A stretch of 64,000 nt of DNA, from assembly GCA_030149295.1 (NCBI GenBank), contig JASBRV010000072.1, forward strand, positions 17,902-81,901, written 5' to 3'. Source of the stretch: Bacteriovoracales bacterium. Its GTDB lineage: Bacteria; Bdellovibrionota; Bacteriovoracia; Bacteriovoracales; Bacteriovoracaceae. Each line of letters starts with the position of its first letter. The first letter of the stretch is position 1. Shown one piece after another: positions 16,729-24,896 of this stretch. The position numbers and the translations under genes were made by a program. Below the pieces are notes generated by a model. The model ran no database searches. It was not told the origin of the DNA and worked only from the letters and a program-made list of their open reading frames with translations.

Positions 16729-17195
16729 CCCATTTTTGCTTGAAGGTAATTTTGCTCACCAACTTTATCTAAAAGAGAAAGTTGGGTTTCAATCCAATCA
16801 ATATGATCTTCTTCTGTGTCTTTAAGAAGAGTGAGGAGAATATTTCTTGTTTCGTAATCTTTTTCAGTCTCACAAAGAGCAATAAGGTCTTTTAGCATGG
16901 CCATATTCTCTTCTTCATATTTAAGAGATTGCTCAAGCATGGCCTTTACACTGAGAACAACTTTAAAACCTTCGCGTGATTGAACATCAGGTTCGCCCTC
17001 GAGAAAGATGATCCTTTTAAGGACCATGTCAGCATGAAGGCCTTCATGATTTTTTTCACCATCGATGTGAGTATATAGTTCAGTAAGCCCCCAGTCCTCA
17101 TAAATTCTTGAATGGAGAAGATACATATCAACAGAAGTCAACTCTTTCGTCAGCAGCTTATTCAACCCATCAATCACTTTCTGAGAACCTTTCAT
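16725..17195 (-). CDS. bfr: Bacterioferritin-like iron storage protein (predicted haem-free)
   Basis: A 156-residue four-helix protein that aligns with E. coli Bfr from MKG to NYLQA. The ferroxidase residues are kept: Glu18, Glu51, His54, the Glu equivalent to Glu94, and the EEDH pair for Glu127/His130 (shifted by a one-residue insertion). The haem ligand Met52 is replaced by Gly52 (HEGLHAD), so the inter-subunit haem is probably absent. It would oxidise Fe2+ and store it as ferric mineral. It is the first gene of the operon with dsbB and dsbA, overlapping dsbB by four bases (ATGA). That pairing is unusual. Confidence 0.9.
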   Translation of the reverse strand: MKGSQKVIDGLNKLLTKELTSVDMYLLHSRIYEDWGLTELYTHIDGEKNHEGLHADMVLKRIIFLEGEPDVQSREGFKVVLSVKAMLEQSLKYEEENMAMLKDLIALCETEKDYETRNILLTLLKDTEEDHIDWIETQLSLLDKVGEQNYLQAKMG

Positions 17196-17294
17196 TCTTA
17201 CTATCCTTTGGTCGTTTTAAAATTTTTCTTATTATAGAAAAACTTTTACGACTTAGCACGTATTGTCCGGCCTAATTGTGGTAACATTTCTCCT

Positions 17295-18221
17295 ATGGAT
17301 GAAGCGCTGCACACAACTATTCTAAAGGCCACAAACTCAAAGAAAATAGTTAAAACTGAGCACATCCAAGAGTTATGGAGCGGCTACGGTAAACTCCTAA
17401 GAGTCTTCTTAGATAATGGTCAATCTATCATTGCTAAGGTGATTTCCTATCCTGATAATGATCGCCACCCAAGAGGCTGGAGCTCAAACTTTGCCCATGA
17501 GAGGAAAAAGAAGTCCTATGCGGTGGAAACCTCTTGGTATCAACATTATGAATCTCATAGAGTTTTGGCAAAGACCGCAAAACTTCTAGGTGCAGGGACT
17601 CTCCTCGATGCAAAAACTCGTTATCTTCTCCTTGAGGATTTAGGTTCAGAAGGATTTCAAATGCCCCAAAAACCCCAAATAGAAGAACACAATCTCACTC
17701 TTAAATGGCTCGCGAATTTTCACCGCCACTACCTCAATTGTAAACCATTAAGACTTTGGCCAATAGGAAGCTATTGGCACCTAGAGACGCGCCCCCATGA
17801 ACTGGAAGTCATGACAGATAAAGAACTCAAAGCAGCAGCTCCTCTTATTGATCAAAAATTAAATGAAGCCAACTACAAAACCATTATTCATGGAGATGCT
17901 AAATTAGCCAATTTCCTTTTCAGAGAAGACCAGGTTGCAGCAGTTGACTTTCAATATATTGGTGGCGGCGTAGGAATCAAAGACGTCATTTATTTTCTCA
18001 GTAGTGTGCTGGAAGAAAGTGACCTTGAGAAAGAGGCTCAGTCCTATTTAGATTACTATTTTAAGATCCTCAATCTTCCTCAAGTCGAAAAGGAATGGAG
18101 AAAACTTTATCCCTATGCTTGGTGTGATTTTTTTCGTTTTCTTCAAGGATGGTCTCCCGGTCATTGGAAGATTCATTCATATTCACGAAAAATGAGAGAG
18201 GAGGTACTTAAATGCCTTTAG
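17295..18221 (+). CDS. Phosphotransferase-family small-molecule kinase (ecdysteroid/choline kinase-like)
   Basis: A 308-residue cytoplasmic protein with a protein-kinase-like fold. The catalytic loop reads IIHGDAKLANFLF (HGDxKxxN, the Brenner motif with catalytic Asp and Mg-binding Asn), followed by AVDFQYIGGGVGIKDVIYFL, the DFQ metal motif typical of the DUF1679/ecdysteroid-kinase-like and choline-kinase branch. The N-lobe has IAKVISYP, the ATP-binding lysine region. The substrate is unknown. The next gene, an inositol-monophosphatase family member, overlaps by 10 bases, so the pair may act on related phosphate esters. Confidence 0.85.
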   Translation: MDEALHTTILKATNSKKIVKTEHIQELWSGYGKLLRVFLDNGQSIIAKVISYPDNDRHPRGWSSNFAHERKKKSYAVETSWYQHYESHRVLAKTAKLLGAGTLLDAKTRYLLLEDLGSEGFQMPQKPQIEEHNLTLKWLANFHRHYLNCKPLRLWPIGSYWHLETRPHELEVMTDKELKAAAPLIDQKLNEANYKTIIHGDAKLANFLFREDQVAAVDFQYIGGGVGIKDVIYFLSSVLEESDLEKEAQSYLDYYFKILNLPQVEKEWRKLYPYAWCDFFRFLQGWSPGHWKIHSYSRKMREEVLKCL

Positions 18222-18997
18222 ATCAATTACAACTTAAAGAACTTCTCTCTCATGCTCAAAGAGCAGCACTCGATGCGGGGAAGATTATTAAGAAAGCCAA
18301 TCCTAAAAACGTCCAAAAACAAGAAAAAGAAGAGATGATTTCTCCTGCCACTCGCATCGTCACGGAAGTCGATCTGAGAGCACAAGAAGTGATTTTAAAT
18401 CACCTCCATCCGACAAAAAGTCGTTATCAATTTGGTTTTCTTTGCGAAGAAGGCGAAAATGATCAAAGTCGTTTTCATTGTGATTACTTTTGGTGCATTG
18501 ATCCCCTTGATGGTACTTTAAATTTTTCTCAAGGAAAGGCAGGCTATAGTACTTCTATTGCTTTAGTTTCTAAAGAGGGTAAAAGTATTTTAGGTGTGGT
18601 TTATGATCCTGTTAAAGATGAGCTCACCACAGCAGCACAAGGTCTCGGTTGTCTTAAAAATGGGACACCGTTTCAGTTAGGGCCCGCCACAGAATCAGAA
18701 ACTCTTCTGATAAGTCAAGGCCCAGCAGTCACTAATGCTCTCAAAGTTTTGGATTCCCCACCTGCCATTTATTACAAACTGCCAAAAAAAGAGAGAGGTG
18801 GTGGTAGTGTGTGGGATTTTGCTGCTTCCTCTATTATCTTTCAGGAGGCAGGTGGATACCATAGTGATTATTTTGGAGAACCTCTCAACCTCAATCCTAA
18901 AGACACAACTTTTATGAATCATTGTGGAATCATCTTTGCCAGTGATCATTCACTTATTTCAAAAAGCCTTATAGACGATCATCAGTCCAATAATTAA
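18212..18997 (+). CDS. Inositol monophosphatase family protein (CysQ/SuhB-like)
   Basis: A 261-residue Mg2+-dependent phosphatase. The metal-binding motifs are present in order: CEEG (Glu in the first site), DPLDGTLNF (the central DPLDGT motif) and SVWDFAAS near the C-terminus (WDxAA). Length is standard. Substrates in the family are inositol phosphates, fructose-1,6-bisphosphate or PAP; the sequence does not decide. Its SD (GGAGG) lies inside the end of the kinase gene. The 3' end overlaps the convergent gene at 18959-19309 by 39 bases. Confidence 0.9.
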   Translation: MPLDQLQLKELLSHAQRAALDAGKIIKKANPKNVQKQEKEEMISPATRIVTEVDLRAQEVILNHLHPTKSRYQFGFLCEEGENDQSRFHCDYFWCIDPLDGTLNFSQGKAGYSTSIALVSKEGKSILGVVYDPVKDELTTAAQGLGCLKNGTPFQLGPATESETLLISQGPAVTNALKVLDSPPAIYYKLPKKERGGGSVWDFAASSIIFQEAGGYHSDYFGEPLNLNPKDTTFMNHCGIIFASDHSLISKSLIDDHQSNN

Positions 18998-19309
18998 AAG
19001 AGCGGTAATAATAATACAAATTCCCCTCCCTTGAACAATTCTATCACTACGTTGAATTATCTCTTTTCGAGAAGGGAGGCGATCAAATTCTTGCTTTAAA
19101 ACATCCCTTACTGAGTTTTCAATTTTCTTTCGATATTTCTTCTCCTGATAATAGGCATATTGAGAAGCAAAGAGGCAAATCAAAAAAACATAGGTAATAC
19201 GAGGTTCTTTATAAGGGGAAAATTGTAAAAAAAGTGCCAAAGGAAGAACAAAAAGTGAAACTAAAAAGGCTAAATAGCCACCCAAATGCTTAAAAAAATT
19301 CATATCCAT
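18959..19309 (-). CDS. Small membrane protein of unknown function
   Basis: A 116-residue protein with three hydrophobic segments: two near the N-terminus (about residues 8-30 and 36-52) and one near the C-terminus (about 92-113). A charged, probably coiled-coil stretch (KKYRKKIENSVRDVLKQEF) lies between them. I do not recognise it. Two ATGs (MDM) lie near the start; the second has better spacing from GGGAA. Its 3' end overlaps the convergent phosphatase gene by 39 bases, so the frame is less certain than most. Confidence 0.6.
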   Translation of the reverse strand: MDMNFFKHLGGYLAFLVSLFVLPLALFLQFSPYKEPRITYVFLICLFASQYAYYQEKKYRKKIENSVRDVLKQEFDRLPSRKEIIQRSDRIVQGRGICIIITALLIIGLMIVYKAF

Positions 19310-19377
19310 TTCCCATTCAATTGGGCTGATCTTAGCATAATTAACCTGCTATAATAAAAAACTAAAAAAGGATTTTA

Positions 19378-20331
19378 TTGAAACAACTACTTATTCTTCT
19401 TCTTTCAGTCTTTATGTTGTCAACGGCTCCAGCTTGGGTCAAGTCTATTGATCTCCCTCCTCTACACGGATTAAGTGCTCGATTGTTATTAGCGTCTCTT
19501 TTTTTAAGCGTCATATCCTACAAAAAGCTAATCAGAGAGATAAAGAAAAATCACTTAGGCCCCATTTTTGGAGTTGGTCTTATTTTATTCCTTCACTTTT
19601 GGACTTGGTTTGCTGGTCTAAAAGAAGTAACAGTGAGTCTTTGTGCCACTATATTTGCCGTTAACCCTATTTTCTCAGCGCTCTTAGGCGCTGTCATTTT
19701 GAAAGAAGAATTCAAAAAACGTTATTTCCTCTCTCTCATTCTCGCGATTGGTGGAGTCATTTATTCCACCTTAGGTGACACCCTTTTTACCAGAGCGGAA
19801 ATTCCCGGAGTCTACAGCTCAAAGGGCGTCATCCTCATTATGGTAAGTTCCTTCCTCTATGCTCTTTATATGGTTCTCTCTAAATTTATGCGCCGATCTT
19901 TATCGAATGGAGCTTTCACCATTGTTTTAAATGCTACTGCCTTTGTTTGGGCATTTGGTTTTTTAAGCTTTCTTAGCTTTACACCAGAATCACCTTCATT
20001 AATCACCACCTACCAAGAAGGCCTAAACCCAACCACTATCTTTGCTCTCCTAGGTGTTGTTCTTGGCCCCAGTATTCTCGGCCATACGCTGATGATCTAT
20101 AGCCTTCCCTTCTTTAATATTAACTTTGTTGGAATTCTTAAGCTTTTAAGCCCTATCAGTGCCTCCATCATTGGCGTTATCATATTTAAAGACCAGTTTG
20201 ATCAGCGCCTTCTTATTTCACTTTGTCTCGTCGTTAGTGGAGTTCTCGTCGCCCTTCCTTGGGAGAGAGGATTTCAAATGGTGAATGCCAAAAAATCGAG
20301 GCAAAATCCAAAGGATCCTCCCTCCCCTTGA
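19378..20331 (+). CDS. EamA/DMT-family transporter
   Basis: A 317-residue inner-membrane protein with ten predicted helices arranged as two EamA repeats (about residues 1-135 and 150-290). Phrases such as TIFAVNPIFSALLGAVILKEEF and ILKLLSPISASIIGVIIFKDQF mark the ends of the two repeats and are typical of drug/metabolite transporters. It starts at TTG with a good SD (AAAGGA, 7 bases upstream). The direction and substrate of transport cannot be inferred. It stands alone. Confidence 0.9.
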   Translation: MKQLLILLLSVFMLSTAPAWVKSIDLPPLHGLSARLLLASLFLSVISYKKLIREIKKNHLGPIFGVGLILFLHFWTWFAGLKEVTVSLCATIFAVNPIFSALLGAVILKEEFKKRYFLSLILAIGGVIYSTLGDTLFTRAEIPGVYSSKGVILIMVSSFLYALYMVLSKFMRRSLSNGAFTIVLNATAFVWAFGFLSFLSFTPESPSLITTYQEGLNPTTIFALLGVVLGPSILGHTLMIYSLPFFNINFVGILKLLSPISASIIGVIIFKDQFDQRLLISLCLVVSGVLVALPWERGFQMVNAKKSRQNPKDPPSP

Positions 20332-20447
20332 TTTAAGACAAGATTCTGAATTTATTCAAATCCTTGCTTTTGCATTCACTTTTCCTCTGCTTTGCTAGGA
20401 TGGGTGCGACTCACATAAAAAAGTCATTAGCAAAAAAGGACTCTGAG

Positions 20448-21578
20448 ATGAAGAGAGATATGAAGCCCATAATTCAAGCATCATTTATCATTCTTGCCCT
20501 CCTAACCTTTGTTGCCTGTCAGCCTCAAACAGAGCTCTCAGATGAAACCATTGTTAGCGCTGCAAAGAAGGGAAACTCTAATGGTAAAGGAAAAAACGAT
20601 AAGGATGATTCTGCTGAGGAAGTTAAGCAAGAAGAACTTAATCACGCTCAAGAGATCAAGCTCAATAGAATGAATATGAGAGTCAATCTCGCTGATAGCT
20701 CAGACCACAAGAGATATGACGAAATCGACCAAGTCGTCGTCACTATCAAAGAAGTCATTCTCAAAATTAATGGTGGTGAAGTTTCTATTGCTCAAAATAT
20801 TGGTGCTGTTGACCTTATGACTCTTAAGGATGGAAGAGAAATTGGAATCGCCAATGCTGAGATCCCACTCGCTTCAAAGGTCAATCAAATCCGCCTCGTA
20901 TTAGAAGATCATGGAAACTACATCCAATATATCGATGGATCGTATTGCGATATGAAGACTCCTTCGCAACAACAAAGTGGTCTTAAAATTATTCATCCCG
21001 AATTTATCGTCAATGAAGGCGAGACTTACTCATTAACTCTTGACTTTAACGCTGAAAAATCAGTGGTCTTTAGAGGAAATGGAAGCTGTCTTCTTAAGCC
21101 AGTTCTTAAATGGGGTGGAATCACATCAACTCCGATCGAAGAAGAGGAGCCAGAAGAGGAAGACCCAGTAGTCGAGGACCCTGTGGTTGAAGACCCTGTT
21201 GTCGAAGATCCAGTGGTTGAAGACCCTGTTGTCGAAGACCCGGTGGTCGAAGATCCTGTAGTCGAAGACCCAGTGGTTGAAGATCCAGTAGTCGAAGACC
21301 CAGTGGTTGAAGATCCAGTAGTCGAAGACCCAGTGGTTGAAGATCCAGTTGTCGAAGACCCTGTTGTCGAAGACCCTGTAATCGAAGATCCAGTTGTTGA
21401 AGACCCAGTTGTCGAAGATCCTGTAATCGAAGACCCTGTAATCGAAGATCCAGTGGTTGAAGACCCAGTTAATGACGAACCTGATATGGAAATGTGTTAT
21501 AACGTCGACTTTGATCTCTTTGACTCAAGCACATGGCCTGCAGATTTCGTCTGGGAAGACTACGCACATTGTTACTAA
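20448..21578 (+). CDS. DUF4382-type lipoprotein with a VEDPV repeat domain
   Basis: A protein of 376 residues from the ATG at 20448 (SD AAGGA); an open frame extends to 20364 but would put 28 residues before the signal peptide. The lipobox is FVAC followed by Q. After a charged linker comes a DUF4382-like beta-sandwich (about residues 75-215), with DQVVVTIKEVILKI and NQIRLVLEDHGNY as its recognisable strands. Then come 20 tandem five-residue repeats (V/I)(V/I)EDP in all but name, very acidic, and a Cys-containing tail. The acidic repeat should be an extended stalk or a Ca2+-binding surface segment. The function is unknown; it should be a surface or periplasmic lipoprotein. Confidence 0.85.
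   Translation: MKRDMKPIIQASFIILALLTFVACQPQTELSDETIVSAAKKGNSNGKGKNDKDDSAEEVKQEELNHAQEIKLNRMNMRVNLADSSDHKRYDEIDQVVVTIKEVILKINGGEVSIAQNIGAVDLMTLKDGREIGIANAEIPLASKVNQIRLVLEDHGNYIQYIDGSYCDMKTPSQQQSGLKIIHPEFIVNEGETYSLTLDFNAEKSVVFRGNGSCLLKPVLKWGGITSTPIEEEEPEEEDPVVEDPVVEDPVVEDPVVEDPVVEDPVVEDPVVEDPVVEDPVVEDPVVEDPVVEDPVVEDPVVEDPVVEDPVIEDPVVEDPVVEDPVIEDPVIEDPVVEDPVNDEPDMEMCYNVDFDLFDSSTWPADFVWEDYAHCY
21171..21470 (+). repeat. Twenty tandem 15-bp repeats coding for VEDPV
   Basis: Twenty consecutive 15-base units, each coding for V/I-E-D-P-V, preceded by one partial unit (EDPV). Units differ at synonymous third positions (gat/gac, cca/cct, gtt/gtc/gtg) and at V/I, and a 30-bp higher-order alternation is visible in the middle. 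This is a coding minisatellite prone to length change without a frameshift. Confidence 0.95.
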
Positions 21579-21612
21579 AAAAGAAGAGAAAAACCTCCCC
21601 TTCAAGCTAAGT

Positions 21613-21641
21613 TTGACAGGGACCTAGAAAGTCTTTGAAAT
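21613..21641 (+). promoter_or_regulatory. Putative promoter of the PEP carboxylase gene
   Basis: A perfect TTGACA (-35, 21613-21618) and TGAAAT (-10, 21636-21641) are 17 bases apart. The -10 falls inside the left arm of the terminator hairpin at 21631-21674, so transcription would begin in the hairpin loop and the ppc mRNA would not contain the full hairpin. Prediction by eye. Confidence 0.45.
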
Positions 21642-21674
21642 AGTAGGAAATCTATTATTTCAAAGGCTTTTTTT
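21631..21674 (+). terminator. Rho-independent terminator after the DUF4382 lipoprotein gene
   Basis: The arms GTCTTTGAAATAGTAG and CTATTATTTCAAAGGC pair over 16 positions (two G-U pairs) around a 5-base loop and are followed by seven T. It lies about 50 bases after the lipoprotein stop and ends only three bases before the ppc ATG, which is unusually tight. Confidence 0.8.
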
Positions 21675-21677
21675 ATT

Positions 21678-24008
21678 ATGCATACTCCCACTCACCTTCC
21701 CCAAGCCCTCCGTACTCTCATTCGAAATGCTACTGATGTTTATGGCGACGCCATCAAAGAAGTTTATGGCCGAAAGATCTTTAACCATATTGAAGAGTTA
21801 CGTCTCAAAATGAAAACGACTCGCTCTTTATCAGAAGAAGAGAAATATCCTCTCTTGAAAAAAAGTTTTCACAAACTTAACAATTTGGAAAGAAATGACC
21901 TCATGGGAATTTCTCATAGTCTCTCTCTTTACTTAGAGCTCATTAATAGATGTGAAGCTGTTTATAGAAAACAGCGGTTAAAAGAGAAGGAAAGAGACCG
22001 TATTGAGCAAGAATCTCCTTATGCTGTCATCTATGTCTTCACTGCCCATCCCACTGAAGCACGCTCTCCTGAATCACTTGAACTTTTCAAGGTCATAGAA
22101 AAAATTCTCTATACCGTCCTTTGGGATGAGAAAGCGAGGAAGAGAGAACTTCAACGCCTTCACCATATTTTCAAAATACTGTTAAGAACATCCATGGCAA
22201 AAGTCTCTCCGCCTCAAGTTTTGGATGAAGCCCATCAGATCTATGAAACCGTACTAGACCCTAAAATTTTAAGAGAGCAAGTTATGCTTCATCAAAGAGG
22301 TATTACTGCTCACTTTAGAACCTGGGTGGGAGGAGACAAGGATGGTCACCCCTTCGTCAATAGCAAGGTGATGCATGCAAGCCTTCAAAGTAGTCGTAAA
22401 AAAATAAGTGCTTTTGTCCTAAAGAATCTAAAGCTCTCCATGGATTTAATCAAAGGGGCCACTCTCGACCCCCAAACCAAGTCCCTCGTTAATTCTCATC
22501 AAAAGCTTATCCAAGAAGTTGAATCGATTAAAATTCTCAAAGCATCCGATGGTAAGAAAGTCCTTAGATTTCGAAAAAAGCTTGAAGATCTTGTTTTAAG
22601 TTATGAAAAGACATGGGGTGAGTTAAATTTTTATCTTAAAAATGTTCAAAGCTTAGCCTGGCTTTATCCCGCCCTTGTCCTTCCCCTTGAATTTAGAGAA
22701 GACTCTGAGGTCATTGCCTCTAACAGCGAAGAATCTCAAAAAATTAATGGCATGCTTTCTCACTTAAAGGAACTCTCTGCGGGCTATGAAGCAAAATGGT
22801 ATGTGAGAGGACTTGTACTGAGCATGGTCTCTAGCGAAGAAGATATTCTCAATGGCATCAAGCTGGTCAAAAAACACTTCAAGAAACAGGTTCTTCCCGT
22901 TGTTCCCCTTTTTGAAACCAAACAGGCGCTAGTAGACAGTAGTAAAATTCTTAAAAACCTCTTCCTCAAAGCCCCTAAGCTCAAAGAGCTCCATCAAAAC
23001 CAGATGGCCGGAAGGTTTGAGGTTATGCTTGGCTACTCTGATTCAGCAAAAGAAAATGGAACCCTTACCAGTCGCTATCTTATTTCAAAAACTCTTGTTG
23101 ATCTTGATAAGGTCCTCAAGCGCTATAAACTCACCCCTGTTTTTTTCCATGGTAACGGAGGAAGCATAGAGCGAGGTGGAGGTTCAATAAAAGAACAAAT
23201 TAGCTGGTGGCCCAAATCGGCCATTAATATTTTTAAATCCACCATTCAAGGAGAGATGGTCAGTAGAAATTTTGGTACTCCCGAAATTATGAGAAGCCAA
23301 ATAGCAAAGATTTATTCTGAGTTTCACAAAAGAGGAAGTGCTCCTAATCAAGTCAACTCAAAGGCCTTTGAAAAATTAATCGATGCCACCAATCAAAATT
23401 ACAAGGACTTTGTCACTGCCCCCGACTTCCCTGCCCTTGTCGCTAGTGCCACTCCCTACAACTACCTTGACCAATTAAAAATTGGCTCCCGTCCTTCAAG
23501 TCGCAATAAATCGGCAAAGCAATTTAAGATACGTGCCATTCCTTGGGTATTATGTTGGACTCAAACCCGAGTGCTATTTCCCACTTGGTGGGGTATCGGT
23601 AGTGCGTGGGAAGCGATGGAGCTTCAAGATAAGTACGATATTCTTCAGCTTTATGCCAAATCCTCTTTTTTTAAAAGCTTTATGAAAATACTTGGTTTCA
23701 CCCTTGCTAAGGTAGAACTCTCTGTTTTCCGTATGTACTTAGAAGAAAATCTAGACGCTAATGAATCTAAACAAATTTTTAAGAACTTTGAAGAAGAGTT
23801 TCTAAAAACAAAAAGATTTTTCCACGAAGTCACAAGAGAAGAAGAACTTTTATGGTTTCGGCCCTGGCTCGATGAAAGCGTGCGTTTACGCGCACCGATG
23901 ATTCATCCATTAAATCTTATCCAACTGATCTCCCTAAAAAAGCGAGATAGTCAGTTATTAAGGGTTACCGTAACAGGCATAGCTTCTGGTATGATGACTA
24001 CTGGTTAA
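21678..24008 (+). CDS. ppc: Phosphoenolpyruvate carboxylase, short divergent form
   Basis: A 776-residue protein (E. coli enzyme about 880). It would make oxaloacetate from PEP and bicarbonate. Kept motifs: TAHPTE (catalytic His124), GGDKDGHPFV (usually GGDRDGNP), PLFET (metal Glu), GYSDSAKENG (metal Asp and catalytic Lys), SRPSSR and IRAIPWVLCWTQTR (active-site Arg residues), and a C-terminal GIASGMMTTG. One marked change is FHGNGGSIERGGG, where Asn493 replaces the first Arg of FHGRGG (Arg581 in E. coli, a PEP-binding residue); the second Arg of the glycine-rich loop remains. The start has no normal SD (AAAGG is 13 bases away). It is probably active, but altered PEP or effector binding is possible. 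Confidence 0.88.
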   Translation: MHTPTHLPQALRTLIRNATDVYGDAIKEVYGRKIFNHIEELRLKMKTTRSLSEEEKYPLLKKSFHKLNNLERNDLMGISHSLSLYLELINRCEAVYRKQRLKEKERDRIEQESPYAVIYVFTAHPTEARSPESLELFKVIEKILYTVLWDEKARKRELQRLHHIFKILLRTSMAKVSPPQVLDEAHQIYETVLDPKILREQVMLHQRGITAHFRTWVGGDKDGHPFVNSKVMHASLQSSRKKISAFVLKNLKLSMDLIKGATLDPQTKSLVNSHQKLIQEVESIKILKASDGKKVLRFRKKLEDLVLSYEKTWGELNFYLKNVQSLAWLYPALVLPLEFREDSEVIASNSEESQKINGMLSHLKELSAGYEAKWYVRGLVLSMVSSEEDILNGIKLVKKHFKKQVLPVVPLFETKQALVDSSKILKNLFLKAPKLKELHQNQMAGRFEVMLGYSDSAKENGTLTSRYLISKTLVDLDKVLKRYKLTPVFFHGNGGSIERGGGSIKEQISWWPKSAINIFKSTIQGEMVSRNFGTPEIMRSQIAKIYSEFHKRGSAPNQVNSKAFEKLIDATNQNYKDFVTAPDFPALVASATPYNYLDQLKIGSRPSSRNKSAKQFKIRAIPWVLCWTQTRVLFPTWWGIGSAWEAMELQDKYDILQLYAKSSFFKSFMKILGFTLAKVELSVFRMYLEENLDANESKQIFKNFEEEFLKTKRFFHEVTREEELLWFRPWLDESVRLRAPMIHPLNLIQLISLKKRDSQLLRVTVTGIASGMMTTG

Positions 24009-24027
24009 ATTCAGCAAGGTTCACAAT

Positions 24028-24894
24028 ATGCAAATCTTTAAATTCAAAGAGGATCGCCTCCCCTTTATCATCATTGGTCTCTTTTTTATTGTGGATATGA
24101 TTATCATTTTTAAAGTTGATCATCTTTACACTCTCCTGACCTGGATGGCATTTTGTATTGTCTTCAAAGGAATAACTGCTGCTTGGAATCACAACCATCA
24201 ACATCACAACACGTTCAAACAACCTTTTCTTAATCGCCTGGTAGAAATACTCTTTGGTATGTACACAGGCATTTGTGGTTATGCATGGGTCCTCCATCAC
24301 AATATTGGTCACCATGTGAATTATCTCGATCAAAGTAAAGATGAATCGGGTTGGGTCAATGCAAAAGGTGAAAGAATGATGCGTCTTCGCTACTCGCTTG
24401 AGATCTTTTTTACGAGTTATTATCGTTGTTTTATGGTGGGTTTGAAGCATCCAAAGATTTTGAGAAAATTTATTCTCATGACCAGTACAACTCTTGCCAT
24501 AATGACTGCGATAACGATTCTCAGGCCCCTTCCCGCCCTTTTGATCTTATGGATTCCTTGTGTTCTCTCCCTACTCATTACTGCCGATTCAACTTATTGG
24601 CATCATAGTGGTCTAGAAACAAAAGATCATTGGAGTGCCAGCCGTAACACCATTGATTCGATCTGCTTTAATGTTCTCACAGGGAATTTTGGCTATCACA
24701 CTGCTCATCATTATAGAGGTGGACTACATTGGACCAAGCTTCCAGCCCTTCATGAAGAAATTAAAGACAAGATACCAGAGCATTGTTACCTTAAGCCTAC
24801 TCCATTTTTTGCAACCCTTGATTTTATGATCCTGAAAGCAATGGGTATTAAGCAAACTCTAGGCTTTCGGCCATCACTAGGTAACTCAAAATAA
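24028..24894 (+). CDS. Membrane fatty acid desaturase family protein
   Basis: A 288-residue integral membrane di-iron enzyme with three histidine boxes: HNHQHH (residues 55-60), HNIGHH (91-96) and HTAHH in GYHTAHHYRGGLHW near the C-terminus. Hydrophobic pairs precede each box, as in acyl-lipid desaturases. It would introduce a double bond into membrane fatty acids or oxidise a related lipid. The start has AAGG 9 bases upstream. It begins 19 bases after ppc and may be co-transcribed. The electron donor and the position of the double bond cannot be inferred. Confidence 0.9.
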   Translation: MQIFKFKEDRLPFIIIGLFFIVDMIIIFKVDHLYTLLTWMAFCIVFKGITAAWNHNHQHHNTFKQPFLNRLVEILFGMYTGICGYAWVLHHNIGHHVNYLDQSKDESGWVNAKGERMMRLRYSLEIFFTSYYRCFMVGLKHPKILRKFILMTSTTLAIMTAITILRPLPALLILWIPCVLSLLITADSTYWHHSGLETKDHWSASRNTIDSICFNVLTGNFGYHTAHHYRGGLHWTKLPALHEEIKDKIPEHCYLKPTPFFATLDFMILKAMGIKQTLGFRPSLGNSK

Positions 24895-24896
24895 AA

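Noticed and set aside
21171..21470. Possible CRISPR-like array because of regular repeats
   Set aside because: The units are contiguous with no spacers, keep an open reading frame, and vary at synonymous positions, so this is a coding repeat.
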